A stretch of DNA of 64,000 bases from WHSW01 sp963821345 (GTDB lineage Bacteria > Actinomycetota > Thermoleophilia > Solirubrobacterales > 70-9). Shown in pieces: positions 44,414-53,018 of this stretch (positions within the stretch are counted from its first letter, which is position 1; every line of letters begins with the position of its first letter). Below the pieces are notes generated by a model. The model saw only the letters and a list, made by a program, of their open reading frames with translations. It had not been told where the DNA came from and searched no databases. A program made the translations under genes and the position numbers. Where the stretch lies: assembly GCA_963821345.1 (NCBI GenBank), contig CAWGDM010000001.1:1116001-1180000 (forward strand). Direction: 5' to 3'.

Positions 44414-45085
44414 GTGTCGGAGCTGAATCTGATTCTGCTCGGCCCCCCCGGTTCGGGGAAGGGCACCCAGGGCGAGCTCCTCCAGGAGGACTTCGACCTG
44501 CCCTACTACGCGACCGGGGACATCCTCCGCGCCGCGGTTCGCGAGGGCACCGAGATCGGCAAGCAGGCGAAGGACTTCATGGACCGGGGCGACCTGGTCC
44601 CCGACGAGGTGATCATCGGCGTGATCGCCGAGCGGATCGACGGCAAGGAGGCCGAGGACGGCTTCATCCTCGACGGCTTCCCGCGCACCGAGCCGCAGGC
44701 CGAGGCGTTGGACGAGAAGCTGGCCGAGCTCGGCCGCGAGGTCTCGGCCGTGGTCCTGATCGACGTCCACACCGACGAGGTCGTGCGCCGGCTGGGGGGC
44801 AGGCGCACCTGCCCCAACGGCCACATCTTCCACGTCGAGTTCGACCCGCCGACCACCGAGGGCGTCTGCGACGTCTGCGGCGAGCCGCTCGCGGTCCGTG
44901 ACGACGACAAGCCGGAGGTGATCCGCCGCCGGCTCGAGACCTACAGCTCGAAGACCGAACCGCTGATCGGCTACTACGAGTCGCGCGGGGTGCTGAAGCG
45001 CGTCGACGGCGACCAGGACCCCGAGAGGGTGACCGACGGCATCCACAAGCTGCTGGCGACGCTGGCGATGGAGGAGGAGGCGTAG
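44414..45085 (+). CDS. adk: Adenylate kinase
   Basis: A 223-residue adenylate kinase (ATP + AMP = 2 ADP). P-loop GPPGSGKGTQ at residues 10-19, the AMP-site DGFPRT, and a LID with Cys/His zinc ligands (CPNGH and CDVCG). GTG start, 7 nt after secY. The secY-adk-map order is standard. Confidence 0.97.
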   Translation: MSELNLILLGPPGSGKGTQGELLQEDFDLPYYATGDILRAAVREGTEIGKQAKDFMDRGDLVPDEVIIGVIAERIDGKEAEDGFILDGFPRTEPQAEALDEKLAELGREVSAVVLIDVHTDEVVRRLGGRRTCPNGHIFHVEFDPPTTEGVCDVCGEPLAVRDDDKPEVIRRRLETYSSKTEPLIGYYESRGVLKRVDGDQDPERVTDGIHKLLATLAMEEEA

Positions 45086-45093
45086 TCACGGGC

Positions 45094-45861
45094 ATGTATC
45101 GAGGCGGAATCATCATCAAGACGCCCGAGCAGATCGAGGAGATGGCCGCCGCCGGCCGGATCCAGGCCCGCTGCCTGAAGATGCTGCGCTCGAAGCTGCG
45201 GCCCGGGGTGACCACCGAGGAGCTCGACCTCGCCGCCGAGCGCTTCATCACCTCGCAGGGCGCGACCCCCTCGTTCCTCGGCTACCGCGGCTTCCCCGGG
45301 TCGATCTGCGCCTCGCCCAACTCGATGGTCGTCCACGGGATCCCGGGGCCCTATGAGCTGCGCCGCGGCGACGTGCTCTCGATCGACGTCGGCGTCACCC
45401 ACGACGGCTGGGTCGCTGACGCGGCGGTGACGGTCGGGATCGGCCAGATCGACGCCGAGGCGCGCCACCTGCTGCAGACGACCGAGGACGCCCTGTTCGC
45501 CGCCGTCGAGAAGGTCCGGCCCGGCAACCACCTGGGCGACATCTCCGCCGCGGTGCAGAGCCACGTCGAGGCCAACGACCTCTCGATCATCCGCTCGCTG
45601 GTCGGCCACGGGGTCGGCCGCGAGATGCACGAGGACCCTCAGATCCCCAACTACGGCGAGCCCGGCCGCGGCCCCGAGCTCGAGCCGGGCATGGTGCTGG
45701 CGATCGAGCCGATGGTCAACGCCGGCGGCCCCGACGTCCGCCTCGGCGACGACAACTGGGCCGTCTACTCCGCCGACGGCTCGCTCGCCGCCCACTTCGA
45801 GTTCACCGTCGCGGTGACCGAGGACGAGCCCCGGATCCTGACCCCCTGGCACCTTCCCTGA
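45094..45861 (+). CDS. map: Methionine aminopeptidase, type I
   Basis: A 255-residue MetAP that removes N-terminal Met. Metal ligands are in place: the two Asp in SIDVGVTHDGWVADAAVTV, the His in GHGVG, the Glu in AIEPM and the Glu in HFEFTVAV. There is no N-terminal zinc-finger extension. Unlike the common arrangement, infA does not follow; rpmJ does, after 134 bp. Confidence 0.97.
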   Translation: MYRGGIIIKTPEQIEEMAAAGRIQARCLKMLRSKLRPGVTTEELDLAAERFITSQGATPSFLGYRGFPGSICASPNSMVVHGIPGPYELRRGDVLSIDVGVTHDGWVADAAVTVGIGQIDAEARHLLQTTEDALFAAVEKVRPGNHLGDISAAVQSHVEANDLSIIRSLVGHGVGREMHEDPQIPNYGEPGRGPELEPGMVLAIEPMVNAGGPDVRLGDDNWAVYSADGSLAAHFEFTVAVTEDEPRILTPWHLP

Positions 45862-45886
45862 GCACGGCAAATCGCGCCTCCGCTGC

Positions 45887-45914
45887 TATATTTCCTCGTC
45901 GGCCCTAGGGCCGA
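45887..45914 (+). promoter_or_regulatory. Promoter-like element and palindrome before rpmJ
   Basis: TATATT (45887-45892) preceded by TGC is an extended -10. The perfect palindrome TCGGCCCTAGGGCCGA (45899-45914), followed by TTTCGTT, lies at the predicted transcript start and could be an operator or a leader hairpin. A leader of about 95 nt would precede rpmJ. Confidence 0.45.
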
Positions 45915-45995
45915 TTTCGTTGCGCCCACCGTCCGATTCCTGGGACGGCAGGGCCTTCTCGCAGGAAGTTGTTCGATACGACCCGGAAAGGGCCG

Positions 45996-46109
45996 ATGAA
46001 GGTACGAGCGTCCGTAAAGCCGATGTGTGAGCGTTGCCGGGTTATCCGCCGGCGCGGCGTCGTGCTCGTGATCTGCTCGAACCCACGGCACAAGCAGAGG
46101 CAGGGCTAG
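45996..46109 (+). CDS. rpmJ: 50S ribosomal protein L36
   Basis: A 37-residue L36 (MKVRASVKPMCERCRVIRRR, ending NPRHKQRQG) of the zinc-binding type with C-x2-C and a downstream Cys/His pair. ATG 45996 follows GGAAAGG. Its TAG stop shares a base with the rpsM GTG. Too short for most ORF filters. Confidence 0.97.
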   Translation: MKVRASVKPMCERCRVIRRRGVVLVICSNPRHKQRQG

Positions 46110-46492
46110 TGGCACGGATCGCAGGCGTCAATCTGCCGCTCAACAAGCGGGTCGAGGTCGGACTGACCTACGTCCACGGCGTCGGCCGCTCGACCGCCAA
46201 CGAACTGCTGGAGAAGGTCGGCGTCGACCCCAACACCTACGTCAAGGACCTGACCGAGGAGGAGACGGTCAAGCTCCGCGACGCGGTCGAGGAGCTCGAG
46301 GTCGAGGGCGACCTGCGCCGCGAGCGCTCGCAGAACATCAAGCGCCTGTCCGAGATCGGCTCCTACCGCGGCCTGCGCCACCGGCGCGGTCTGCCGACCC
46401 GGGGCCAGCGCACGAAGACCAACGCCCGCGGCCGCAAGGGTCCGCGGCGGATGAGCATCGCCGGCAAGAAGAAGCCGCCGGCGAAGAAGTAG
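46109..46492 (+). CDS. rpsM: 30S ribosomal protein S13
   Basis: A 127-residue S13 starting at GTG 46109 (MARIAGVNLPLNKRVEVGLT), with RRERSQNIKRLSEIGSYRGL and RHRRGLPTRGQRTKTNAR. The head protein contacts the P-site tRNA. The start overlaps the rpmJ stop. Confidence 0.97.
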   Translation: MARIAGVNLPLNKRVEVGLTYVHGVGRSTANELLEKVGVDPNTYVKDLTEEETVKLRDAVEELEVEGDLRRERSQNIKRLSEIGSYRGLRHRRGLPTRGQRTKTNARGRKGPRRMSIAGKKKPPAKK

Positions 46493-46501
46493 GGAGAGCT
46501 A

Positions 46502-46900
46502 GTGCCGCAGCCGAAGAAGGGCAAGGGACGCGCCCGTCGCCGGGTGAAGAAGAACGTTCCCTACGGGATCGCTCACGTCAAGACTTCGTTCAACAACACG
46601 ATCGTCACGATCACCGACCCAGAGGGCAATGTGGTCTGCTGGGAGTCCGCCGGCTCGGCCGGGTTCAAGGGGTCGCGCAAGTCGACCCCGTTCGCGGCCC
46701 AGGTGACCGCCGACGCCGCCGCCCGCAAGGGCATGGAGCACGGGGTCGAGCGGGTCGAGGTGCACGCCAAGGGCGCCGGCTCGGGGCGCGACACGGCGAT
46801 CCGGTCGCTGCAGGCCGCCGGCCTCCAGGTGACGACGGTAAAGGACGTCAGCCCGCAGGCCCACAACGGCTGCCGCCCGAAGAAGCGGCGGAGGCCCTAG
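46502..46900 (+). CDS. rpsK: 30S ribosomal protein S11
   Basis: A 132-residue S11: GIAHVKTSFNNTIVTITDPE, AAQVTADAAARKGMEHGVER and the C-terminal VKDVSPQAHNGCRPKKRRRP. GTG start behind GGAGAG. It is a platform protein. Confidence 0.97.
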   Translation: MPQPKKGKGRARRRVKKNVPYGIAHVKTSFNNTIVTITDPEGNVVCWESAGSAGFKGSRKSTPFAAQVTADAAARKGMEHGVERVEVHAKGAGSGRDTAIRSLQAAGLQVTTVKDVSPQAHNGCRPKKRRRP

Positions 46901-46902
46901 CG

Positions 46903-47523
46903 ATGGCGAGAGACACCGGACCGCAGTGCAAGCAGTGCCGCCGCGAGGGCCAGAAGCTGTTCTTGAAGGGCGAGCGCTGCCTGACCGAGAAGTGCGGGGT
47001 CGAGCGCCGCTCCTACCCGCCCGGCGAGCACGGGCGCGGGCGGGTGCGCGCGTCGGAGTACCGCAACCAGCTGCGCGAGAAGCAGAAGGCGCGCCGTTTC
47101 TACGGCGTTCTCGAGCGCCAGTTCGCGGGCTACTACGACAAGGCCTCGCGCCAGGAGGGCGTCACCGGCGACAACCTGCTGCGACTGCTCGAGCGACGCT
47201 TCGACAACGTCCTGGTCCGCCTCGGATTCGCCGCCTCGCGGCGCCAGGCGCGACAGCACGTCAACCACGGCCACTGGCTGATCAACGGCCGCCGGGTTGA
47301 CATCGCCAGCTACCAGGTGCGCCCCGACGACGTGATTTCTATCCGGCCCAACTCAGGTGCCGCGGACACCGTCCGCCAGGCGACTGAGCTGACCGCGGCG
47401 GTCCCGCCGTGGCTTCAGGCCGACCATGATGCCCTGACGGCAAAGGTCCTCCGCCTGCCCGACCGCAGCGAGATCACCGCGCCGATCCAGGAGCAGCTCA
47501 TCGTCGAGCTCTACTCCAAGTAG
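46903..47523 (+). CDS. rpsD: 30S ribosomal protein S4, zinc-binding type
   Basis: A 206-residue S4 with an N-terminal Cys4 zinc motif (CKQCRREG and CLTEKC) and the S4 RNA-binding domain (RLDNVLVRLGFAASRRQARQ-like block near residues 100-120, with HGHWLINGRRVD). It initiates 16S assembly and, in some bacteria, represses the alpha operon. Confidence 0.97.
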   Translation: MARDTGPQCKQCRREGQKLFLKGERCLTEKCGVERRSYPPGEHGRGRVRASEYRNQLREKQKARRFYGVLERQFAGYYDKASRQEGVTGDNLLRLLERRFDNVLVRLGFAASRRQARQHVNHGHWLINGRRVDIASYQVRPDDVISIRPNSGAADTVRQATELTAAVPPWLQADHDALTAKVLRLPDRSEITAPIQEQLIVELYSK

Positions 47524-47556
47524 AGCCGCCAGTACTTCGACCCAAGCGAGGAAGCA

Positions 47557-48528
47557 ATGACCACCCTGCCCGAGTTCCAAATTCCGAAGATCACCAGCGA
47601 GGACGTCGACGACCGCTCCGGCACCTTCGTCGTCGAGCCCCTCGACAAGGGCTTCGGCTACACCTACGGCAACTCGCTGCGCCGGGTTCTGCTCTCGTCT
47701 TTCGGCGGGGCCGCGATCAAGAGCGTCCGCATCGAGGGCGTCGCGCATGAGTTCTCGACCGTCGCCGGGGTCAAGGAGGACGTCACCGACATCGTCCTCA
47801 ACCTCAAGGACCTGGTGATCCGCATGCACACCGACGCCGACGAGGTCGAGGCGCCGCTGGTGGCCACCGGCCCCGGCGAGGTGAAGGCGAAGGACATCGA
47901 CCTGCCCGCCGGCGTCGAGATCATCAACCCGGACGCGCCGATCGCGACGCTCGAGAAGCGGACCAAGCTCGAGATGTACCTGACGATCGGCAAGGGCCGC
48001 GGCTACTCGCCGGCCGAGGAGAACAAGACCGAGGACCAGCCGATCGGCGTGATCCCGATCGACTCGATCTTCTCGCCGATCCGCCGCGCCGCCTATTCGG
48101 TCGATGCGGCCCGTGTCGGCCAGCGCACCGACTTCGACAAGCTCACGCTCGAGGTCGAGACCGATGGCTCCAAGGAGCCCGGGGTCGCGCTGCGTGAGGC
48201 GGCCGAGATCCTGATCCAGACGGCGGCGATCTTCACCGACGCCGACCGGGTCGAGGAGCTGACCGCTCGCGACGCCGCGCTCGACGGTGCCGGCGCCGAC
48301 TTCGCCGCGGTCGGCTCGCCGGCCGAGGGCGACGATCGGCTGATCGAGGAGCTGGAGATCGGCGTCCGTGCCTACAACTGCCTCAAGCGCGCCGGCATTC
48401 AGACGGTCGGCGACCTGGTCCAGCGCTCGGAGTCGGAGCTCAACGCGATTCCGAACTTCGGCAAGCGCTCGACCGAAGAGGTGATGGAGGCGCTGCACGC
48501 GCTCGGCCTCAACCTGCGCGACGAGTAG
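47557..48528 (+). CDS. rpoA: DNA-directed RNA polymerase subunit alpha
   Basis: A 323-residue alpha subunit. The N-terminal assembly domain has GFGYTYGNSLRRVLLSSFGG and the C-terminal domain has YNCLKRAGIQTVGDLVQRSE and IPNFGKRSTEEVMEAL, contacting UP elements and activators. The linker after residue 240 is Ala/Asp-rich. ATG 47557 behind GAGGAAG. Confidence 0.97.
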   Translation: MTTLPEFQIPKITSEDVDDRSGTFVVEPLDKGFGYTYGNSLRRVLLSSFGGAAIKSVRIEGVAHEFSTVAGVKEDVTDIVLNLKDLVIRMHTDADEVEAPLVATGPGEVKAKDIDLPAGVEIINPDAPIATLEKRTKLEMYLTIGKGRGYSPAEENKTEDQPIGVIPIDSIFSPIRRAAYSVDAARVGQRTDFDKLTLEVETDGSKEPGVALREAAEILIQTAAIFTDADRVEELTARDAALDGAGADFAAVGSPAEGDDRLIEELEIGVRAYNCLKRAGIQTVGDLVQRSESELNAIPNFGKRSTEEVMEALHALGLNLRDE

Positions 48529-48548
48529 GTAGCTTCTTCGGCCGGACC

Positions 48549-48902
48549 ATGCGCCACGCCAAGCAGAGAAACAAGCTGTCGCGCGACACCGCCCACCGCC
48601 GGGCGCTGCTGCGCAACCTCTGCCGCGAGGTGATCGAGCACGAGCGGATCAGGACCTCGCAGGCGAAGGCGAAGGCCGTCAAGCCGCAGCTCGAGAAGCT
48701 GATCACGCTGGCCAAGCGCGGCGACCTGCACGCGCGTCGTCAGGCCCTCTCGGAGCTCGGCCAGGACAAGTTCCTGGTCCACAAGCTGTTCGAGGAGGTC
48801 GCGCCCCGCTACGCGGAGCGTCCTGGCGGCTACACGCGGATCGTCAAGCTCGGCCCGCGCCGCTCGGACTCGACCGAGATGGTCTTCCTCGAGCTCGTTT
48901 AG
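48549..48902 (+). CDS. rplQ: 50S ribosomal protein L17
   Basis: A 117-residue L17 (MRHAKQRNKLSRDTAHRRAL), with LLRNLCREVIEHERIRTSQA and the terminal GGYTRIVKLGPRRSDSTEMV. Last ribosomal protein gene of the cluster, followed by truA. Confidence 0.97.
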   Translation: MRHAKQRNKLSRDTAHRRALLRNLCREVIEHERIRTSQAKAKAVKPQLEKLITLAKRGDLHARRQALSELGQDKFLVHKLFEEVAPRYAERPGGYTRIVKLGPRRSDSTEMVFLELV

Positions 48903-48927
48903 CCGCGCCGCCGTTGAGGCGCTTGAC

Positions 48928-48933
48928 TAGGCT
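48928..48933 (+). promoter_or_regulatory. Leaderless-type -10 element before truA
   Basis: TAGGCT lies 6 nt before GTG 48940. No Shine-Dalgarno sequence is present, so truA may be transcribed separately from rplQ as a leaderless mRNA. Confidence 0.4.
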
Positions 48934-48939
48934 CGGGCG

Positions 48940-49674
48940 GTGCCCACCACCCGGCTGAAGATCGCCTACGACGGCTCGCGGTTCGCGGGCTGGTCCGCGC
49001 AGCCGGGCCAGCGCACCGTCCAGGCCGAGGTCGAGTCGGCGATCGAGCGGATCGTCGGCGAGCTGGTCGAGCTGACGGTCGCCGGGCGCACCGACTCCGG
49101 CGTCCACGCGCTCGGCCAGATCGCGAGCTTCGAGCACGAGGGCGAGCTTCCCGACGGGCTCGCGGAGCGCCTCAACGCCGTCCTCTCCCACGATCTCGCC
49201 GTGCTCGAGGCCGAGCCGGCGCCAGACGGCTTCGATGCCCGCCACTCGGCGACCGCGCGGGTCTACCGCTACCGCGTCCTCGCCTCGACCGTGCGCGACC
49301 CGTTCGAGGAGCGCCGGGCCCTGTGGTGGCGCTACCCGCTGGACCGCGCGGCGCTCGACGCCGCCGCGGCGGCGACGGTCGGCACCCACGACTTCACCGC
49401 CTTCACCCCGACCCAGACCGAGCACGTGCGGTTCGAGCGCACGGTCGACCTCTGCGAGTGGCGCCAGCAGCGCCCGGAGCTGCTCGCCCTGGAGATCGAG
49501 GCGAAGTCGTTCATGCGAAACCAGGTCCGGGCGCTGGTCGGGACGATGCTCGAGGTGGGGGGCGGCAGGCGCACCGTCGAGGAGTTCACGCGACTGCTCG
49601 CCGGCGCGCCGCGAGATCAGGCAGGCGAAACGGCGCCCGCACACGGCCTCTACCTGGTCACGGTCCGCTACTGA
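48940..49674 (+). CDS. truA: tRNA pseudouridine(38-40) synthase
   Basis: A 244-residue TruA, which makes pseudouridine in the tRNA anticodon arm. The catalytic Asp is in AGRTDSGVHALGQ. Other family motifs are YDGSRFAGW at the start and EAKSFMRNQVRALVGTMLEV toward the end. GTG start. The position after rplQ is common. Confidence 0.96.
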   Translation: MPTTRLKIAYDGSRFAGWSAQPGQRTVQAEVESAIERIVGELVELTVAGRTDSGVHALGQIASFEHEGELPDGLAERLNAVLSHDLAVLEAEPAPDGFDARHSATARVYRYRVLASTVRDPFEERRALWWRYPLDRAALDAAAAATVGTHDFTAFTPTQTEHVRFERTVDLCEWRQQRPELLALEIEAKSFMRNQVRALVGTMLEVGGGRRTVEEFTRLLAGAPRDQAGETAPAHGLYLVTVRY

Positions 49675-50060
49675 GCTTCGGAGGGCGGGATCGCGCCGGG
49701 CGGCGCGTAGCGGTGGTGGATGGCGAGCGAGTTGCCGTCCGGGTCCTTGAAGAACGCCTGCCAGCAGACCCCTGAGTCGATCGTCTCGCCCTCGAACTCG
49801 ACCCCGCGCGACTCGAGCTCGGCCTTCGCCCCCTCGAAGTCGTCGACCCGTAGCTCGACCGGTAGCGAGTGGGGCTCGAACTCGATCCCGAAGGCGTCCG
49901 CTTGCATCACCGCCAGGGTCAGGTTCCCGGTCTCGAACTCCCCGGCCGGCATCGAACCCCAGCGCTTTGCGAACGGCAGGCCGAGGACCTCGCCGTAGAA
50001 GGCCGCCGCGGCCTCGTAGTCCCTGGTCGGGATGCAGATGAAGTCGGTTCCGGTGATCAC
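49668..50060 (-). CDS. VOC/glyoxalase-family protein
   Basis: A 130-residue protein with paired beta-alpha-beta-beta-beta modules of the VOC superfamily. It starts with DFICIPTRDYEAAAAFYGEV and ends with the metal-ligand region FFKDPDGNSLAIHHRY. Members include glyoxalases, dioxygenases and fosfomycin-type resistance proteins; the specific activity is not evident. GTG 50060 start. It overlaps the end of convergent truA by 7 bp and is divergent from surE. Confidence 0.88.
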   Translation of the reverse strand: MITGTDFICIPTRDYEAAAAFYGEVLGLPFAKRWGSMPAGEFETGNLTLAVMQADAFGIEFEPHSLPVELRVDDFEGAKAELESRGVEFEGETIDSGVCWQAFFKDPDGNSLAIHHRYAPPGAIPPSEAQ

Positions 50061-50138
50061 TCGCGCGCCCTCCAGTCTAGGCCCGCCGGTGACGAGCCGC
50101 CCGTCCGTAGAATCGGCCGCCGGCCGACTCTAAACCTG

Positions 50139-50955
50139 ATGCTCGTACTGCTCACAAACGACGACGGAATCGGCGCCCGCGGACTGCAGGAGCTGCGCCG
50201 CGCGCTGCTGGCGGTCGACGGGCTCGAGGTCCGGGTGATCGCCCCGCACACGAACCGCAGCGCCACCGCCCGCAGCATCACCACCCGGTCGCCGATCTGG
50301 GTCGAGGAGATCGAGTTCGACGACGGCACCACCGGCTTCGCGACCGAGGGAACCCCGGTCGACTGCGTCCGCTTCGCCGACCTCGGCCTGCTCGGTGAAC
50401 GCCCCGACCTGATCGTCTCGGGGATCAACCACGGCTCCAACCTCGGCGACGACGTCACCTACTCGGGGACCGTGGCAGCGGCGTTCGAGGGGATCATCCT
50501 CGGGATCCCGGCGGTCGCCGTCTCCCAGCAGGCCGGAGTCGGGGGCATGGGCTACGCGGGCCGCGACTTCGACTTCACCTACTCGGCGGGCGTCGCCCGC
50601 GAGGTCGTGCGCCGGGTGATCGACGAGCAGCTCTCGCCCTCGACCCTGATCAACGTCAACTGCCCGGCGGGCGAGCCGCGGGGGATCGAGATCACGCGCC
50701 TCGGCAAGCGCCTCTACGACGACGAGCTGACGCTGGTCGAGGAGGGCGACGGCAACCGTCGCCGCTACAAGATCTACGGCTTCGAGCCCTCGCACGAGGA
50801 CGAGCAGGGCACCGACCTGAATGCGATCGCCGACGGGCGGGTGACGATCACCCCGATCCACTTCGACCTCACCGACCACGGCGAGGTCGAGCGGCTCGGC
50901 CGGCTGGGACCTGGAGGCGCTCGGCGCCGGACTAGGAATCGCCACCGCCGGATGA
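50139..50955 (+). CDS. surE: 5'/3'-nucleotidase SurE; one frameshift
   Basis: About 271 residues after removing one base at about 50904. The metal site LLTNDDGIGARGLQELR and SGINHGSNLGDDVTYSGTVA are intact. After the repair the C terminus reads WDLEALGAGLGIATAG and stops at TGA 50955, overlapping the ligA ATG (50952). A -10-like TAGAAT (50108-50113) lies upstream. SurE hydrolyses nucleoside monophosphates. Probably a sequence error. Confidence 0.92.
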
Positions 50956-52971
50956 GCGGCGGCGCCGAACACGACCGCGCAGCGGAGCTGCGGCGGCTGA
51001 TCGCCGAGGCCGACCAGCGTTACTACGAGCTCGACGACCCGACGATCGGCGACGACACCTACGACGACCTGATGCGCGAGCTGCGGGCCCTCGAGCGAGG
51101 CAAACCCGCGGCTGATCACCCCCGACTCGCCGACCCAGCGCGTCGCCGGCCGGGCGACCGACCGCTTTCCGCAGGTCCGCCACGTCGAGCAGATGCTCTC
51201 GCTCGGCAACGCGCGCGGGGCCGAGGAGTTCCGCGCCTGGGAGCAGCGGCTCGAGAACCGGCTCAAGCGGCTCGATATCGATCCGGGCGAGATCGGCTTC
51301 GTCTCCGAGCCGAAGATCGACGGGATCGCGATCTCGCTGCTGTACGAGAACGGCGAGTTCGTCCGCGGCGCGACCCGCGGCGACGGCGTGATCGGCGAGG
51401 ACGTGACCCCCAACCTGAAGACGATCAAGGCGATCCCGCACACGATCGACGATGCGCCGGAGCTGATCGAGGTGCGCGGCGAGATCTACTTCCCGCGCTC
51501 GGCCTTCGTCGAGCTCAACGAGCAGCGTGCGTCCGAGGGGCTGTCGACGTTCGCCAATCCGCGCAACGCGACCGCCGGAACGGTCCGCAACCTCGACGTC
51601 GAGATCACCGCGTCGCGGCCGTTGTCGATGTGGGGCTACGGGGTCGGCGGTGTGCGCGGGATCGACTTCGACAGTCACTCGGCCGAGCTCGACTGGATGC
51701 GCGAGCGAGGCTTTCCCGTCAACGGGGACATCGCCGCCCACGACGATGCCGACGACGTGGTCGCGCGCTGCGAGTGGTGGGAAGGGCGCCGCGAGTCGCT
51801 CGACTTCGAGATCGACGGCGTGGTGATCAAGGTCGACAACAAGCGCCTCTGGCGCGAGCTCGGGGTCACCGGGCGCGAGCCGCGCTGGGCGATCGCCTGG
51901 AAGTTCCCGCCGATCACCGCGACTACGACGCTCAACAAGATCGTCTGGAACGTCGGCCGCACCGGGAGGATGCTGCCCTTCGCGATGCTCGAGCCCGTCC
52001 ACGTCGGCGGGGTGACGGTCTCGACCGCGACCCTGCACAACGAGGAGGACCTGGCGCGCAAGGACGTCCGCGAGCGCGACGAGGTGATCGTCACCCGCGC
52101 CGGCGACGTGATCCCGCAGGTGATCGCGCCGCTGATCCAGCGTCGCGAGGGCAAGCGCCTGCGCAAGGCGCGGCCACCGAAGAACTGCCCGATGTGCGAC
52201 ACCCCGACGGTCAAGCCGGAGGACTCCGTCTGGACGATCTGCCCCAACCGCCGCGGCTGCCCGGGCCAGAACTTCCAGCTGGTCAAGCACTTCCGCGGGG
52301 CGATGGACATCGAGGGCCTCGGCGAGAAGAACCTGTTCCGGTTCCTCGACGAGGGCCTGATCACCGACCCCGCCTCGATCTACGACCTCGAGCCCGAGCA
52401 GATCGCCGAGCTCGAGGGCTTCGGCGAGACCTCCGCGAACGCGCTGGTCGCCGAGATCGAGCGCTCGAAGCAGAGCCCGTTCGGACGCGTGCTGTATGCG
52501 CTCGGCCTGCCCGGGATCGGCTACGTGAACGCGAACGCGATCGCCGACCACTTCGGCTCGATCGACGCGCTGCTCGCCGCCGATGGCGAGGCGATCACCG
52601 AGGTCGAGGGGATCGGCCCGGTGCTCGCCGAGTCGCTGACCGAGGAGCTCGCCGACGAGGCGGTCGCGGAGCTGATCGAGCGCCTGCGCGAGCGCGGCCT
52701 GCGGTTCGAGCTCTCGGCGGCCGAGCGGCGCGCCGAGGGCGGCCCGCTCGACGGCAAGACCTTCGTGCTCACCGGGACGCTGCCCGAGCTCAGCCGCGAG
52801 CAGGCGACGAAGCTGATCCGCGACGCGGGCGGCAAGGTCACCGGGTCGGTCTCGAAGAACACCGACTACCTGGTCGCCGGCGACAGCCCCGGCTCGAAGC
52901 TCGCCAAGGCCGAGGAGGTCGGGACCGAGATCCTCGACGAGGCGGGCCTGCGCAAGCTCGCCGACGCCTGA
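50952..52971 (+). CDS. ligA: NAD-dependent DNA ligase; one frameshift
   Basis: About 672 residues after removing one base near 51096 (LRALE joins ANPRLITPDSPTQRVAGR). The adenylation motif EPKIDGIAISLLYENG provides the active-site Lys. The OB fold, a Cys4 zinc finger (CPMC and CPNRRGC), helix-hairpin-helix repeats and a C-terminal BRCT domain (GKTFVLTGTLPELSREQATK) follow. It is translationally coupled to surE. Essential for replication; the break is probably a sequence error. Confidence 0.94.
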
Positions 52972-53018
52972 CCGCGCCAGGATGTGACGATCGCGCGGCC
53001 CGCGCGTAGTCGTCCCAG

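Noticed and set aside
45899..45914. Perfect palindrome as a restriction or attachment site
   Set aside because: Single occurrence noticed, next to a promoter-like element and a T-rich stretch; an operator or leader hairpin is a better reading.
49869..53009. Apparent 1046-residue plus-strand fusion covering surE and ligA
   Set aside because: It results from the net +1 shift at about 50904 joining surE to the wrong frame of ligA; the two genes overlap by ATGA once repaired.
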